Assembly (NCBI GenBank): GCA_013368445.1
Contig: JAACJO010000023.1
Coordinates: 434,001 to 498,000, forward strand
Source: Leucocoprinus leucothites
Taxonomy: Eukaryota > Basidiomycota > Agaricomycetes > Agaricales > Agaricaceae
DNA: 64,000 nucleotides
Direction of reading: 5' to 3'
This document shows, piece after piece, positions 43,600 to 55,547 of this stretch; the stretch's first letter is position 1; each line of letters starts with the position of its first letter. The translations under genes and the position numbers were made by a program. The notes beneath the pieces are model-generated. The model saw only the letters and a program-made list of their open reading frames with translations, was not told the DNA's origin and did no database searches.

Positions 43600-45100
43600 G
43601 TTTTCATGTATGCATCCAGAATTTCGGGACGGGCATAGTCACTACCTTATCATCCAAATGCGATGTTTCTAGGCAATTCAATTCATTTAGCGATGACAGT
43701 CGTGTCCACAGTATCCACAAACTCACACCATTCAATAGAGCGGCAACCAAAGTTCCAAGGTCAACCGCTATGGGATTATGCAACACATCACGTCAAGTAG
43801 ATATTTCTAAATTTCTGAGTAATCCGCTCACCGAAAAGAAGTAGATCAGGCAAAAGACCTGAGGATAATCAAGTCAGATTCAAAAGAGAAAATCGGAGGC
43901 GATGCAAATGATTTGAGAAGCAGCTTACCATCTAATAATAAAGATTCGGGTATTTTGCGCGGAGTGGATGACCTGCCTGTAGTAGAGTGAGCCTGGAGCT
44001 TTCAACAAAGATGTGATTGAAGTTACGCATTTGCAGATAACCCACAGCCATAAGGACAGTTAAGCCTTTGGCAAACAAATCTCAGCGGGCAAAATTGTGA
44101 TTGTCGAGCGGCTTACCCAGAATATATCCTAATACCAAAGCTACAAACGAGAGTCCCAACAACTGGGTTGTCCGCGAACCTTTGTCTCGCAGAGCGCAGC
44201 CGACAACGAAGGCACTGGAAGGGATCTTTGATGCTATGCGGGAAAGAGCGGTTATCCATAGTTTTAAATATCATTGAATACGGAAACGAGACAGGCTTAC
44301 CTTTGCGTTGATGGATAACAAAAAGAATTACAATAACGATGCTCGAGCCGAGAAATACAATGCCATTAACCATGAGCGCAGCCTTGATGATTTTTTGTCG
44401 CCCCAGAATTATCCAAACACGATACGCCAAAAGTCCTGCGTAAGCGTTAGAGAGATTACTGTATGATTACAACATGAGATACGATTGAGCCTACCCTCTG
44501 CCAGATAACTGGACATTATGCCAATAACTGATGCGGTGTCTGTTTACAATCCACTTCCTTGGCTAAAAACTGGCTTACTGTCTGCTAGAGCTACAATCCT
44601 CCCACACACTGTACCTGTAATACTGGGCGAGATGCCTAGTATTGCACCATCAATAGCCAAAGTAGATCATCTGTGTTTTAGCTACAATCTATTCGGAAAA
44701 AAGATGATATGGTTCGACAAACCGTAGAACAACATTCCAATACTTATGAGATGACAATATTTTGATATCAGGTAGACAGACTTGACAGTGGACCACGGTG
44801 AAATCCAGAGCAGCGATATCTCCGGCGCTATTATCAGAGAAAAATCATAAAGCTGTTTGCGACTGAAGATCAGAAATTTCAGACGAGTTTTGGAAACATC
44901 TGGCACACCCAAAGAGCAACGCCGGCGGCTAATCGAAGATCAGCCTCGCGATATACGCATAGTATAAGAATCAAGCGTTCTCACTGCAGAAATACTATAT
45001 TGTATGGGTCAATATCACCCTGGATTTATGTGTAAAACTTGGTTGTAGTGCTTACTCGAGCGAGCTGTGTCTCGTAGACTAAGGCCAGAGACTGATCCAT
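43600..45100 (-). CDS. DUF6533-like multi-pass membrane protein, copy A (boundaries approximate)
   Basis: Likely start MDQSLALVYETQLAR at 45100 followed by a donor (GTAAGC). Diagnostic segment APEISLLWISPWSTVKSVYL then ISKYCHLISIGMLFYGLS (about 44830-44710) matches the N-terminal pattern of the mushroom DUF6533 family (a turn with Trp, then a hydrophobic helix after a Lys-Tyr). Further exons: YRVWIILGRQKIIKAALMVN and VIVILFVIHQRK (about 44430-44300), then CALRDKGSRTTQLLGLSFVA (about 44240-44120). Many short exons make the C-terminus uncertain. It forms a tandem pair with the next gene. No function is known for the family; these proteins look receptor-like. Confidence 0.55.
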
Positions 45101-45799
45101 AGGAGTAGTAGTCGCGTCAGATGGGTATACAAGTCGTATGCGACTCTGACCACAGGTTGTTCGTCTTTTAAGCTCGGCATGTGTCCCTAAATGAACCTGT
45201 CTAGCCTTCACGATGGCATTAACGGTGGCATGGTCGTAGTCTTGGCAAATGGTTTAAGACAGTTCACCCCACATTGTCATCTTCTGTCAGTCATGTGATG
45301 GCGGGTATCTTCAGCTACTATGGTGATAATTACGGAGTACATAATGGAGGGAGAGGGGAGTTCACATAGTCCGGTACAACAGCCTATATCAGATGCTATT
45401 CAATTGCCTTATCATAGTACGCCACCTGGGCCACTCTGGGATAATCTTCGAACTTGTTGCCCCGAGGATCGGCAGGGCCTTCTGAACCATCCCGAATTGG
45501 ATTTCCGATGCCGCATGTTATAACATTTATTCAAAGCCTAGATACTGGTACGTAACCCACTATGTTACTTGAAATATAAAACGTTCAAAGCGTAGAAATT
45601 GAGTGTACAATTGAGATCGAGGGGCTCCATTCGCTTACGATTCGTAGGTTCCAGGCGACATCACTAGCTAGTCCCCATGGATTGCAAAACAAATAAGTAA
45701 CTGTGGACGAATAGAAACCAATCTCTTACCAGGTCAGGAACATAAAATCTTATACATTGCAGGGTCAGACATGCTCGAGGAGCTCCGGAGAAGATGAGT
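45101..45799. other. Spacer between the two DUF6533-like genes
   Basis: A 67-codon plus-strand frame (45320-45523) has no recognisable features. AGTCATGTGATG at 45289-45300 lies about 190 bp upstream of copy A and probably belongs to its promoter. Confidence 0.4.
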
Positions 45800-47353
45800 T
45801 ACACCGCCAGGATGACTAAACAGAAATATGTGACATTGACTCTGTTCTCTTCGCGTTGTCCTTCGTATCTAGGATTACCCGGCAGGCGATCACGCTGTGG
45901 GCAACACGTTGGAGCCTGGTGTCACCGATGTCAGTAAATCTTACAAACATTGTATCGTAATCCATACCTTCCCATCCATAAGTGGAACCCGATTGACAAC
46001 ATTGTGATCAGGGTTAGGAATGTCATGACTTGAACGGCATCTGGGTCACGTCAGGGCGTTAATGAGAGAACAGAAAACATACTCATGAGAAAGTAATACG
46101 GCACTAGCCCTGCGACAAATACAAATGAATCCAGTGGACTTTGAGAGGGATTGCGAGATACTCACCCATCAACAATAATTTCTCTCTGAGATTTAGATTC
46201 TTGGATCTTCCAAGGCCTATGAGTTAACTCAGACATGTATTCCCCGTCAAAATATCTGGATCTCAGCTTACGTTCTGTGCGTGACCGAAAATAGTGGAAC
46301 GTCATCAGCCCAGTAAGCACTATATCTCCTTGATCAGAGCGTATCTCAAGTCAAACAGGTGAGGCACGAACTTGGGACATAAATGCAGATGACTACGAGA
46401 AACCCAAATCCTGCAAGATCCGCAACAGGGGAATTATGGTGCATCGGTGGGCACCCAGCGAGAAATATACCAGTGTTTAGTGGGACAGCTGAAGGGAATC
46501 TCATTGGAAGCTCGTTGTTGTATATGGGGAGTTACTTACTACCATGAATACCCATTAAGATCACCGCGGTCCATATTGAGCCGCCCCCGAGCACGAGACC
46601 TGAGAGGCACAGGATGGACAGGATGTATCCAAGACGCCTTCCCATCCCTAAGACAATCCAGACCCTATATGCTAGGAGACCTAATAATAAAAAGAAATGA
46701 TGAGTCAGAGTGAGTGATGGCAGGCGCTGAGGTCTACATCGGCCGTTTACCTTCAGCGATACAAGCAGCGACAAAGATAAGAACTAATAACACATAGTTC
46801 AGGGATAGATTGATAACTGATTGTGGACAAGACTCACAATCTGTGGTAATATAGACTATTTTACAGTACGTCGGACTTGCATAAACGTCTGGGATAGACG
46901 TCAAGCTGGAGTATCCGAGTAACAAGGGCAACACTTACACGTTACAACAAGAAGTAAACATTCAACAAGGAAGGTGTATTTCGTGGTCAAGTAGGCAATC
47001 TTGATCGCCGACCAGCGGCTAGACCACACCAAGGACTTTTCCAGGTCGATAACTAGAAAGAATTCGTAGATCTGTCAAAACAACGAATGTGAGTATAGGT
47101 CATACCGCCCTGGATCTGGACTACTGGCTCACCCAAAATGCTACGCTCGCGTCTAGTGATCATAGGAATCAAAGGGTGTATGGGGAGAGGCCCTTCAATT
47201 CAAATCTTACAGTCAAAGTACTACAGATTCGTAAATTAGTTCGAGCAGCGGTGAGGGCGTGAAGAGAGGGATCGAGCACAGACTTACTCGACTCATTTGC
47301 GCGCTGCGCAAGTCATTGATTGCAGCAGCGGTCAACGCTGACGCAGTGTCCAT
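45800..47353 (-). CDS. DUF6533-like multi-pass membrane protein, copy B (boundaries approximate)
   Basis: Start MDTASALTAAAINDLRSAQM at 47353. The exon around 47060-46930 reads FFLVIDLEKSLVWSSRWSAI then KIAYLTTKYTFLVECLLL, parallel to copy A and to DUF6533. A later exon gives AYRVWIVLGMGRRLGYILSI with LGGGSIWTAVILMGIHG (about 46690-46540), matching AYRVWIILGRQ in copy A. Further small exons continue to about 45800, where I cannot place the stop. Tandem duplication with copy A is clear from the shared order of motifs. Confidence 0.55.
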
Positions 47354-48158
47354 GCTGTAATTTGAATGGGGGAGAGGAACCTTGAGGCTTGAAATGGCTC
47401 TATCATGTACGGCGACCACCCTGTATTTAGGCATTGTTGCATGCATGGGGTGCGCTATAATTGCATACCACCGCCCATGTCTCCAAGTGGTAATGTCAAC
47501 TTCGGATATCAGTGACATTGATCATACTATGAAAGATCATCGTAAGCGGTTTCAGAGGCCTGGGGATCTTCTCCCGTGCATACAAAATAGCGAGAACAGG
47601 CCTTGTATAGTTGTCGGAGTTGTATAAAAGAAGTTCGGCTCGATTCCGGGTCTTCACTTCGACTATGTTGGTAATACTGTGAATCAAACAGAGTTTCGCA
47701 GACATTTGAAAGGTCACTCTTGTAGTTCAGCATCATAAATAGAGTCCGCCCAGAGATCAGTCAAAGTTTCTTATCACTGCTGTGCCCCTAACCCAAGGGA
47801 GGATTTCGCTGATATGAGGTACAGTGCGGCCGAGAGATCGTGATGCTCGTTGCTCGGAGCGCCGAATTGTCACTGTAGTCAACCCATAGGCACCCAGATT
47901 GTACAGCAATACTTCATGCATAAGTACTTTGTGAAAGGGAACTGTAACCATCCGCTCGCAGCATAAGGACTTGGTCTAGCGTCCAAACGCAGGGGGCAAG
48001 ATGCATCGAGAAGCTTTGTGTAAACCGAGAAGATCGACAGGGAACAAGAATTAAGTAGCGTGATGAGCAGTCGTGGGAACGCCATCATCGGAATCATCAT
48101 TCCCCAACCATCTCCAGCATCATCATATCATGATTATCCTTCCTGCCATATCGTCCTT
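47354..48158. other. Divergent promoter region between DUF6533 copy B and RABGGTB
   Basis: No gene recognised; short frames on both strands lack family features. It should hold promoters for the two divergent genes. Confidence 0.4.
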
Positions 48159-49426
48159 ATGGCGGCCACAACAGCAACACTCAACATTCCCTTACATGTC
48201 CAATACATCCAGAACTTGGGGAAAAGTTCTGACGAGCTCATCTATCATTTGACCTCTCACCTGCGCCTCAATGCCATATACTGGGGTTTAACAGCATTAT
48301 GTCTGATGGGACATAAGGATGCACTGGATAGAGAAGAGATGATCGAGTTCGTGATGAGTTGCTGGGACGATGAGGCAGGTACTCTTTTCTCCTTGATTCT
48401 TAATGTATTTATTGCCTTTGGGTATGAGCTAAGGATGTTTTTATTTGTGAACATGGTCTTTAGGTGGATTTGGCGCACATCCAGATCATGATGCGCATGT
48501 ACACTCGACGTTGAGTGCCATTCAGATTCTGATCATGCAGGATGCATTGGACAGAGTCGATGTACCTCGGGTTGTTAAATGTACGTTTGTATCTCTTCTA
48601 GACGGTTAACCTTGATCGACATGCCGTTTCCTTATTCATTCGTTCAGTTATTGCATCCTTACAACAACCCTCTGGCGTGTTTGCAGGCGACTCTTTTGGA
48701 GAAATCGATACTCGGTTCTTATTCTGTGCTATAAACGCCCTTTCTCTCTTGGGTCAGCTGGATAAAGTTGATACAAAGAAAGCCGTGGAATATATCGAGA
48801 GGTGTAAGAATTTTGATGGTGGATTCGGGGCCTGTGTGGGTGCAGAAAGTCATTCAGCTCAAGGTGCATATATCTATCATGCTTTGTGACTCTTATCCTC
48901 AACCCTCCATTCCATACCTCCAGTATATGTCTGTGTCGCGACACTTGCTATCCTCGATCGACTCGACGTCCTAGACGTGGACACACTCTCTTGGTGGTTA
49001 TCAGAACGTCAACTCCCGAACGGTGGCTTGAACGGCCGACCACAGAAACTTGAAGATGTGTGCTACAGTTTCTGGGTCCTATCCTCGCTCTCGATCATCA
49101 ATAAATTGGAGTATATTGATGCGGACAAGCTGTCATCCTTCATTCTTTCTGCCCAAGATCTCGAAGGAGGTGGAATATCCGACAGGCCCGGAGACATGGT
49201 TGACGTATTCCACACACACTTTGGTGTGGCAGGTTCGTCATGCTCCTTCTAACGTCCGTAATCGACGACTGACCTGCCTCCTGAATTTTTCTTCACAGGT
49301 CTGTCGCTGATAGGATATCCAGGTTTGGAGGATTTGGACCCGGTATACTGCATGCCTGCGCAGGTTATCACAAAAATGGGATTACAGACGGGCTGGAAGG
49401 CGCTCCCTCGACGTACAAGTTTATAG
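48159..49426 (+). CDS. BET2: Rab geranylgeranyltransferase beta subunit
   Basis: Catalytic beta subunit of type II protein geranylgeranyltransferase, which prenylates Rab/Ypt GTPases in complex with an alpha subunit and Rab escort protein. Start [21 protein letters not shown]; the frame is open 33 codons further upstream, but this ATG fits the family. Prenyltransferase repeats are visible: [79 protein letters not shown] and [20 protein letters not shown]. The zinc ligands Asp and Cys (LEDVCYSF) and His (FHTHFG) are present. Four short introns, all GT-AG, keep the frame. It ends [12 protein letters not shown], stop 49424-49426. Intact; essential in yeast. Confidence 0.95.
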
Positions 49427-49532
49427 CAAAAATCGGGACACCGACTCTCTCGTGTGTTATGCTCTTCGCTGTATTGTGACCAAATGTTGAAGAGAATAAA
49501 GAATCGGTTTAATAAACAGTAGACATCGACTA

Positions 49533-52262
49533 CTATAGGAAACGGGGATCGGTGTATTTAGTGATTGCAAGTCGGACTGCCTTTGGATTGGGTCTTCCGA
49601 GTCGAAGATGGATTGCATAGTGGTCAGCACGAGTCACATCCTCCAGAAACGAGGCAACAAAGGCATAAGGATCATCATCACAGTGCCAAATTGTCATCTC
49701 TCCCTTTGTCCGTAGATCACCCTGGCCTGCGACGTGCCACCTATCGACAACCACGGGAGGCTCATAGCTGGGAGTCTACTCCGATGAGGATGATTACGAC
49801 CAGATTGGCGTTGAATCACTTACTAATGAGAGCATCCAACGAATGAAGTGCGCGAACACTTCCGTTTCAGAATACCACTCCTCAGAATACGGAAGATTGA
49901 AGTCTAAGTTCTGTAATGCCTTGATCAGTAGTTCTAGAGACGTTTCAGGTACTAGAGGGCAAGCCTTCCAACAAGGCACAAAGGAGATCTTGCGTAAAGA
50001 GTCAATAACGGAATCCCTGTGGGATTCAGGGGGAGGCCACGGGAGTTCTGACAATGATTGTTGTTTTGAAGCTAGCACACAGATCAGTCAATCATACTGT
50101 TGGGAGTAAATTTGACTAGAATACCAAAAAGATGCTTGATAGGACTGGATGAGCGGCCTTGACACCAATAGCCGAGCCAGTTCAAGCCCCAAAACGCGAC
50201 CTCAGGGCAATGCACCTCCTGTTCGTTCAAACCGAACTTTCCAGAACGAGTAGGGTCCTTCAGATAGTCGGAGAAGGATGCATGATATATTTGGATAGAC
50301 TTTTCATGAGCCTCGGATGCAGGAGGAACTCGGATGACTGAATGTAGACGGCGAAGTGCTCGATAGAAGGAGGCCTGATCAAGGCCGAGAATATTGGCAA
50401 GGACAAGGGCGGTTAAGTCCTTATTTCCGTACAAGATGAAGAATCCAATAATAAGTCGAGTGGTGCGAATGATATGTGTGGGGATGCCAGAGAGAATTTG
50501 AGTGTAGAGGAGGTCAAGGGTGTGTAGAGGGTTGGTGTCCTCTGGGCCACTAATGCCGCCGAGGAATCGCATGCAGGTATCGAGTTGACCGGATGGATCA
50601 TCGTAATCCTCGTCGCCGATGAATCGAATGATGAAGGACGCAAAGCCGAGGTGACCCGATGCACGGTGTGCGATGTAGGCAATCTGACTCTCATCTGGCC
50701 AATCTGGCGGAAGTTGGTCTGGGTACTTTTTCCTAATCTCCGTGAAACCTGTTTTAAGAATGCGGATGGCGTCCTTTTGCGCATCGCTGTCGTCCACTTT
50801 GAGGATTTCTTGTTGACATGTTGGTCCAACGTCCAAGAAAGCGGCCTTCAGATTGGGCTCAGGGCGACTGCAAATCAACCAACGAAACCTCGAGCCACCT
50901 TCCGCCCGAGAAAAGCGGCTGATCATTTCTACGAACTCGCGCTGAGCTTTGAAGCCGTTGCACTCGTCTAACCCGTTGAGAACCATCAGCAGAGGCTTGT
51001 GGCATTCAGGGTGAGATTGGGTCGGGAGGGCGCGGAAAGGATTGGTAATGAGGGCTTCAAACATGGATTCTCGTTCATAGTCGAGGATGAAGCGAGTGTT
51101 GATCAGTTGCTCAGTGATGAGACTTTTATAGTGAGGAATCAACTGGGTCAATTGATAGACCAGAGTCGGAATGACGGCGTCGGGATCATCTCGTTTATTA
51201 GGCCGGGAGAAGAAAAAGGTAGCGCCAAGCAGTCCCTTTTTCTTGAAATCTTCTGCGACGGTCTGAGCTACGGCTGATTTTCCGATACCAGCTGGGCCTG
51301 ATAACCAAAAGAGTCGTTGGTTCGAAGAGTCGCCCTCAGTGGTTCCCCAATGGAATATACGGTCGCGTAAAACCTGACGAGTATTTTGAGTGCATCGAGG
51401 AGGATATGCGCGCTCTTTAGAGTTAAGCATAGCGTTCGGCATGGCCTTGTCTTCGAGCCTCTGAAGAGCTGATTCGGGAATGAGGGAAATCACGATAGCG
51501 GCATTTAGATGGTTTGACTCACCCTCTCTCCCTCGCTCTCCCCAAGATTGGCTTGTTCCTTCGCTATGACCGATAACAACCAAGTTACCAACACTGAAAT
51601 CGTGGGCGCCAGTCAAATATGAGGATCCTATAGTGAATGGTAGTATGGGTGAATCGTTCCTAACCCTTGAGCTATATCTTGTACCCACCTGCTTGGTATG
51701 GTTGTCTCGATGAGGTATGTGAATTCGAGACATGATGTGCACTGTGGCCGCTGGTTGGACCTTGGGTGGAGAGATGGTGGGCTGGCCTCTCCGAAGGTGA
51801 AATGTCGTTGATTTGAGATTTGTTTGTGTTCGCTAATAAGCAAGAAACAAAGTTAGCTTTGCCAGAAAGGGCGAGGTTCTGGCTTATATATACCGGAATG
51901 AATAGAGGAAACGCTGCGAGAAGGACTGTGCCTTGTTGTTCCGAGACTAGATGGTGCGGGAGTTGAGAGGTGGCTAGCACCCGGCGAGGCTACGGTGGGC
52001 AGTGAGTATCAGCAATTCTCAGACCAAATCGTTTAGGCATTCGCTTACATATATCAATGCGCGGTAGGACCAAGGCAGGACTTAAGATACCCGACTCGTT
52101 AGCTATCCACTGATCGCCGTGTGTACTATTGGGCTGTTGCAGTGGTTTGACCGGTGAGTCAAGAGAGGGATTACCAGTATTGACTGGGGAAGCGTTGTTT
52201 TTCCTCTTTTTGCGCCCCGGGAGAATGTCTTGGATTTTGAGAGATTTATTGAACCAGGGCAT
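49533..52262 (-). CDS. NACHT NLR-like protein 2
   Basis: STAND NTPase. Start MPWFNKSLKIQDILPGRKKR (52262), a short amphipathic/basic N-terminus followed by Ser/Pro-rich linker exons (HLSTPAPSSLGTTRHSPSRS, then NTNKSQINDISPSERPAHH). Next: SSYLTGAHDFSVGNLVVIGH, ALQRLEDKAMPNAMLNSKER, and YPPRCTQNTRQVLRDRIF before the NACHT domain. Walker A is LSGPAGIGKSAVAQTV; Walker B is LLMVLNGLDECNGFKAQ; the following strand is FRWLICSRPEPNL. Then IYHASFSDYLKDPTRSGKFG. Two C-terminal exons follow after introns near 50100-50060 and 49810-49750, ending DHYAIHLRLGRPNPKAVRLA and KYTDPRFL (stop 49533-49535). Like NLR1 it lacks recognisable repeats. Immediately followed on the same strand side by three GTPase genes (52.6-56.6 kb), which may be functionally linked. 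Confidence 0.85.
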
Positions 52263-52648
52263 GATTGGAGAGGGGAGAGGAAGGTGGACGCTATGAGGCT
52301 GAGACCGACATCTGATGGCAGCATCCAGTGATCGGACCTTTAGAACTCGGATAACAGCGGATAGCCTGGGCACCTCAACTTGTTATTCTGAATCAGACGT
52401 AGAAGATTATTCACCACAGCATACATTTATTTTGAACAAGATATTGACTCGTCGGTTCAGGTTCACTCACAGATCGACCTACAGCCAGGAGCGATGATAG
52501 AAGATACAAGGACGGAAATACTGCTGAAAATTATTCCGCTAAGTTCCAAGTCTATATTTGGACAATTTCAAAAACTACCACTGCTTTCTCCCCCGAGCAC
52601 CCTTGCGTCTGTTCTGCGACTCACGCGGCTTACGCTTGGTCGTCTAAT

Positions 52649-53612
52649 CTATGCTATCTCGACCTCGGAATTTTTTTTCTCCCCTCTCAGCTCGCTGATC
52701 AGCTCGGGAACTCGCCCTGGCGTGAATTCTAGTTGGGGCTCTCCCCTGTTCTCTTGAAGGAACTTGATAACCCTTAGTGCTGCGGCATGGGTGTTCTTCT
52801 GGAGGCGTATTATCCGGGCACCTTGATCAATCATATCCCTCCAGTATTCCCTAGCAAGCTGTCTTTCACGTTGCACGAAAGTCTCCTCATAAGGCGGACC
52901 GTCCCACATAGTCGTCACAAAGAGCACTCGACTGAATAGCTGGCTCTCGTAGATCTTCTCGAAAGACCGCAGGTATTTCCAAACCGCAAACCGTGCGGAG
53001 TTGTCGGTAATGCGGTGGAGCAATAGGATTCCACTGAAACGAACCTTCCGCAAGCCCCTGTACCAAACGTGACGGGATATGAGTAGTAGTAAGGATAGAA
53101 GATAGAAGGCACAATCCTGGCTCACATTTGTTCCAACCAGTTTGCAATTGTCTCGAGTATTTTATAATCGTCGGAGTCATATTCGAACCCAGGCGTATCC
53201 ACCAGGACTACATCCCCTTCCACCCCTGGAAGTCGAGTCCCGTACCCCTTCACTTCGGTTGTTTCTCGAATAAAAGTGTGTCCTATGCCGACATCTCGAC
53301 CTAAGACTTTACTGATGAGCTTGATATGATTCAATCGATGAGCTCTAGACATCGAGCGGGATCCACAAGATGTACGTATGAGACTTACCGAGGTCTTTCC
53401 CGTGCCCACGAGCCCCATCAATCTACAATCCAGTGAGTGATGCTCTCAAAGATTGTCGACATTGATATTTACAAGATCACAGTATCACTCTCTTTCAGCT
53501 GGCTGGGGTGCCCAATCTCAGACTCTTTCGGGTAGGTAGCTTTCTTTTTGGCCTCGAAGATTCTGGAGAGTCGCGAAGGATTGAGGTAGGAAACAGATGA
53601 CCCAGTCGACAT
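52649..53612 (-). CDS. Small G-domain GTPase-like protein, tandem copy 1
   Basis: Starts MSTGSSVSYLNPSRLSRIFE. The P-loop exon reads LMGLVGTGKTS (GxxGxGKS/T). After a further intron: LGRDVGIGHTFIRETTEV and the G3 region VVLVDTPGFEYDSDDYKILE. A later exon gives VRFSGILLLHRITDNSARFA, FSRVLFVTTMWDGPPYEETF and GARIIRLQKNTHAAALRVIK. The pattern resembles the mushroom AIG1/G-domain family, in which TTMWD follows the DTPG motif. It ends ELISELRGEKKNSEVEIA (stop at 52649), without the C-terminal extension seen in copies 2 and 3. Probably a soluble GTP-binding switch; partner unknown. Confidence 0.75.
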
Positions 53613-54094
53613 ATCTGTGTCAACTCTCGAGTGGCTGAGGTATTATAGACGGTAGGGTGTGAAAAATAAGTTGGGGGCTGGAGAAGAAATTGTCAGGTTT
53701 AATAGCTGCAGAAAGCCACCAAGTTTTGCCTCGTGTAGACGAGTGACTTCTCATTTGATCTGTCGTTATATGAATCAGATATAGAAGATCAATCACCACA
53801 GCATACACCTATTTGAACACTATGTGAGAGGACGAAATATGAGTGTATTTTGGGCCAAAGCAGTGAGGAATACATGCTTTACTCTACTACATTTAATTGA
53901 TAGAAAAACAATAAAATATGATATGAAACAAGAATGGAGACGATTGCCCCGATATTATTATAGTAATTAATAGATTTCACCACGCTGGATGTTGGTTGTT
54001 TAGCTTAGGTTATTCTATGGCCAGTTGTTGCCAGGGGTGCAGTGATAGAGAATACAGCAATCAAGGTAAGATTGAAAATTACGGTGTTACCGGA

Positions 54095-55140
54095 CTACGA
54101 CGATTTGCCTTCCAAGAATTTCAAGAACTGCCCTAATTTCCTGTGAGCACTCTCAAGCGACTCGTGCAATCCATGTTTGGCCACCTGAACTATCCCAGTG
54201 GATTGACTTCCAGCTCCATTTTTCCTCCATCTCAGCTCTCTGATCAGTTCGGGAATTCGCCCTGGCTTGGGTTCTAGTGGGGGTTCTCCCCTATCCTCTT
54301 GAAGGAACCTGATAACCCTTAGTGCTGCGGCATGAGTAACCTTCTGGAAGCGTATCGTTCGGGCGCCTTGATTAATCATATACCCCCAGAAGATGCTGAC
54401 AAGTTCCCTTTCACGTTGCACAAAAACCTTATCAGTACGATCGTTCCACATAGTCGTCACAAAGAGCACTCGACTGAACAGCTGGGTCTCATAGATATTT
54501 TCGAAAGACTGCAGATGTTTCCAAACAACCGGCCGTGCGAGATTGTCGGTAATGCGGTGGAGGAGTAGAATTCCACTGAAGCGAACCTTCCGCAAGTACC
54601 TGTGCCGAACGTGGCGGGATGTGAATAGCAGTGAGGATGGAAGGTAAAAAAGCACAATCCTGGCTTACATTTGTTCCAACCAGTTTGCGATGGTCTCGAG
54701 TATTTCGTAATCGTCAGAGTGATCTTCGAACCCAGGAGTATCCACTAGGACAAGATCTTCATCCATCCTTGGAAGTCGAAATCTGTACCCCCTCACTTCG
54801 GCTGTTTCTCGAGCCAAACGGGATCCTATGCCAACATCTTGACCTAAAACTTCACTGATGAACTTGATTCAATGAATGAGCTCTAGACATCGAGCGGAAA
54901 CCACTGCGTTAGGACTTACAGCGGTCTTTCCCGTCCCCACTAAGCCTATCAATCTACAATTCAGTGAGTGATGTTCTCAAAAATTGTCGATGCTAATACT
55001 TACATGATCACAGTATCACTCTCTTTCAGATGACGGGAGTGCACAACCTCAAACGTTTCCGGGTAAGTGACATTCTCTTCGACGTTGAGGACTCTGGACG
55101 GTTGCAGGGGACCGGGTGAGGACCCGGATGGGGCCGGCAT
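54095..55140 (-). CDS. Small G-domain GTPase-like protein, tandem copy 2
   Basis: Starts MPAPSGSSPGPLQPSRVLNV, then NVTYPETFEVVHSRHLKESD. P-loop LIGLVGTGKTA (Ala where the other copies have Ser after GKT). Then LGQDVGIGSRLARETAEVRG, LVLVDTPGFEDHSDDYEILE, VRFSGILLLHRITDNLARP, RVLFVTTMWNDRTDKVFVQR and FQKVTHAAALRVIRFLQ. The C-terminal extension ends LGQFLKFLEGKSS. All exons are open with matching splice sites, so it is probably functional. About 1.5 kb separates its start from that of copy 1, the same spacing as between copies 2 and 3. Confidence 0.75.
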
Positions 55141-55547
55141 CTTCGTATCAACTCTTGCGTGGCTGGGATATTATAGACTATGGGGCGTGAAAGATATATA
55201 GGTTTGAGTGATTAGCGTTTAACAGCTGCAGGAAGCCAACCCGGAAAGTCTTGTCTAGTGAGATGCGTGACGTCCCATCTGATCTGCCACGACTGTAGGC
55301 CGGCGTCTAACAGCCAGAGTAGGATTATGAACAGGGCACTTCAAGGGAATTATTAGTTGCCGACTGACCAGTTACCTGGGAGCTTGCAAATACTTATGTA
55401 CTCATCATTGGAATGGCTGGAGCGGAGTCACAAAACTATATGATAAGCGGTCAGGAGGATCAGGGTTAGGTTGTCAACAAGAGAGCAATGATAGAGGGTA
55501 TATGTAGCGATCGGCATAAGATTGGAAATTATGGTGTTCAGGTTGGA

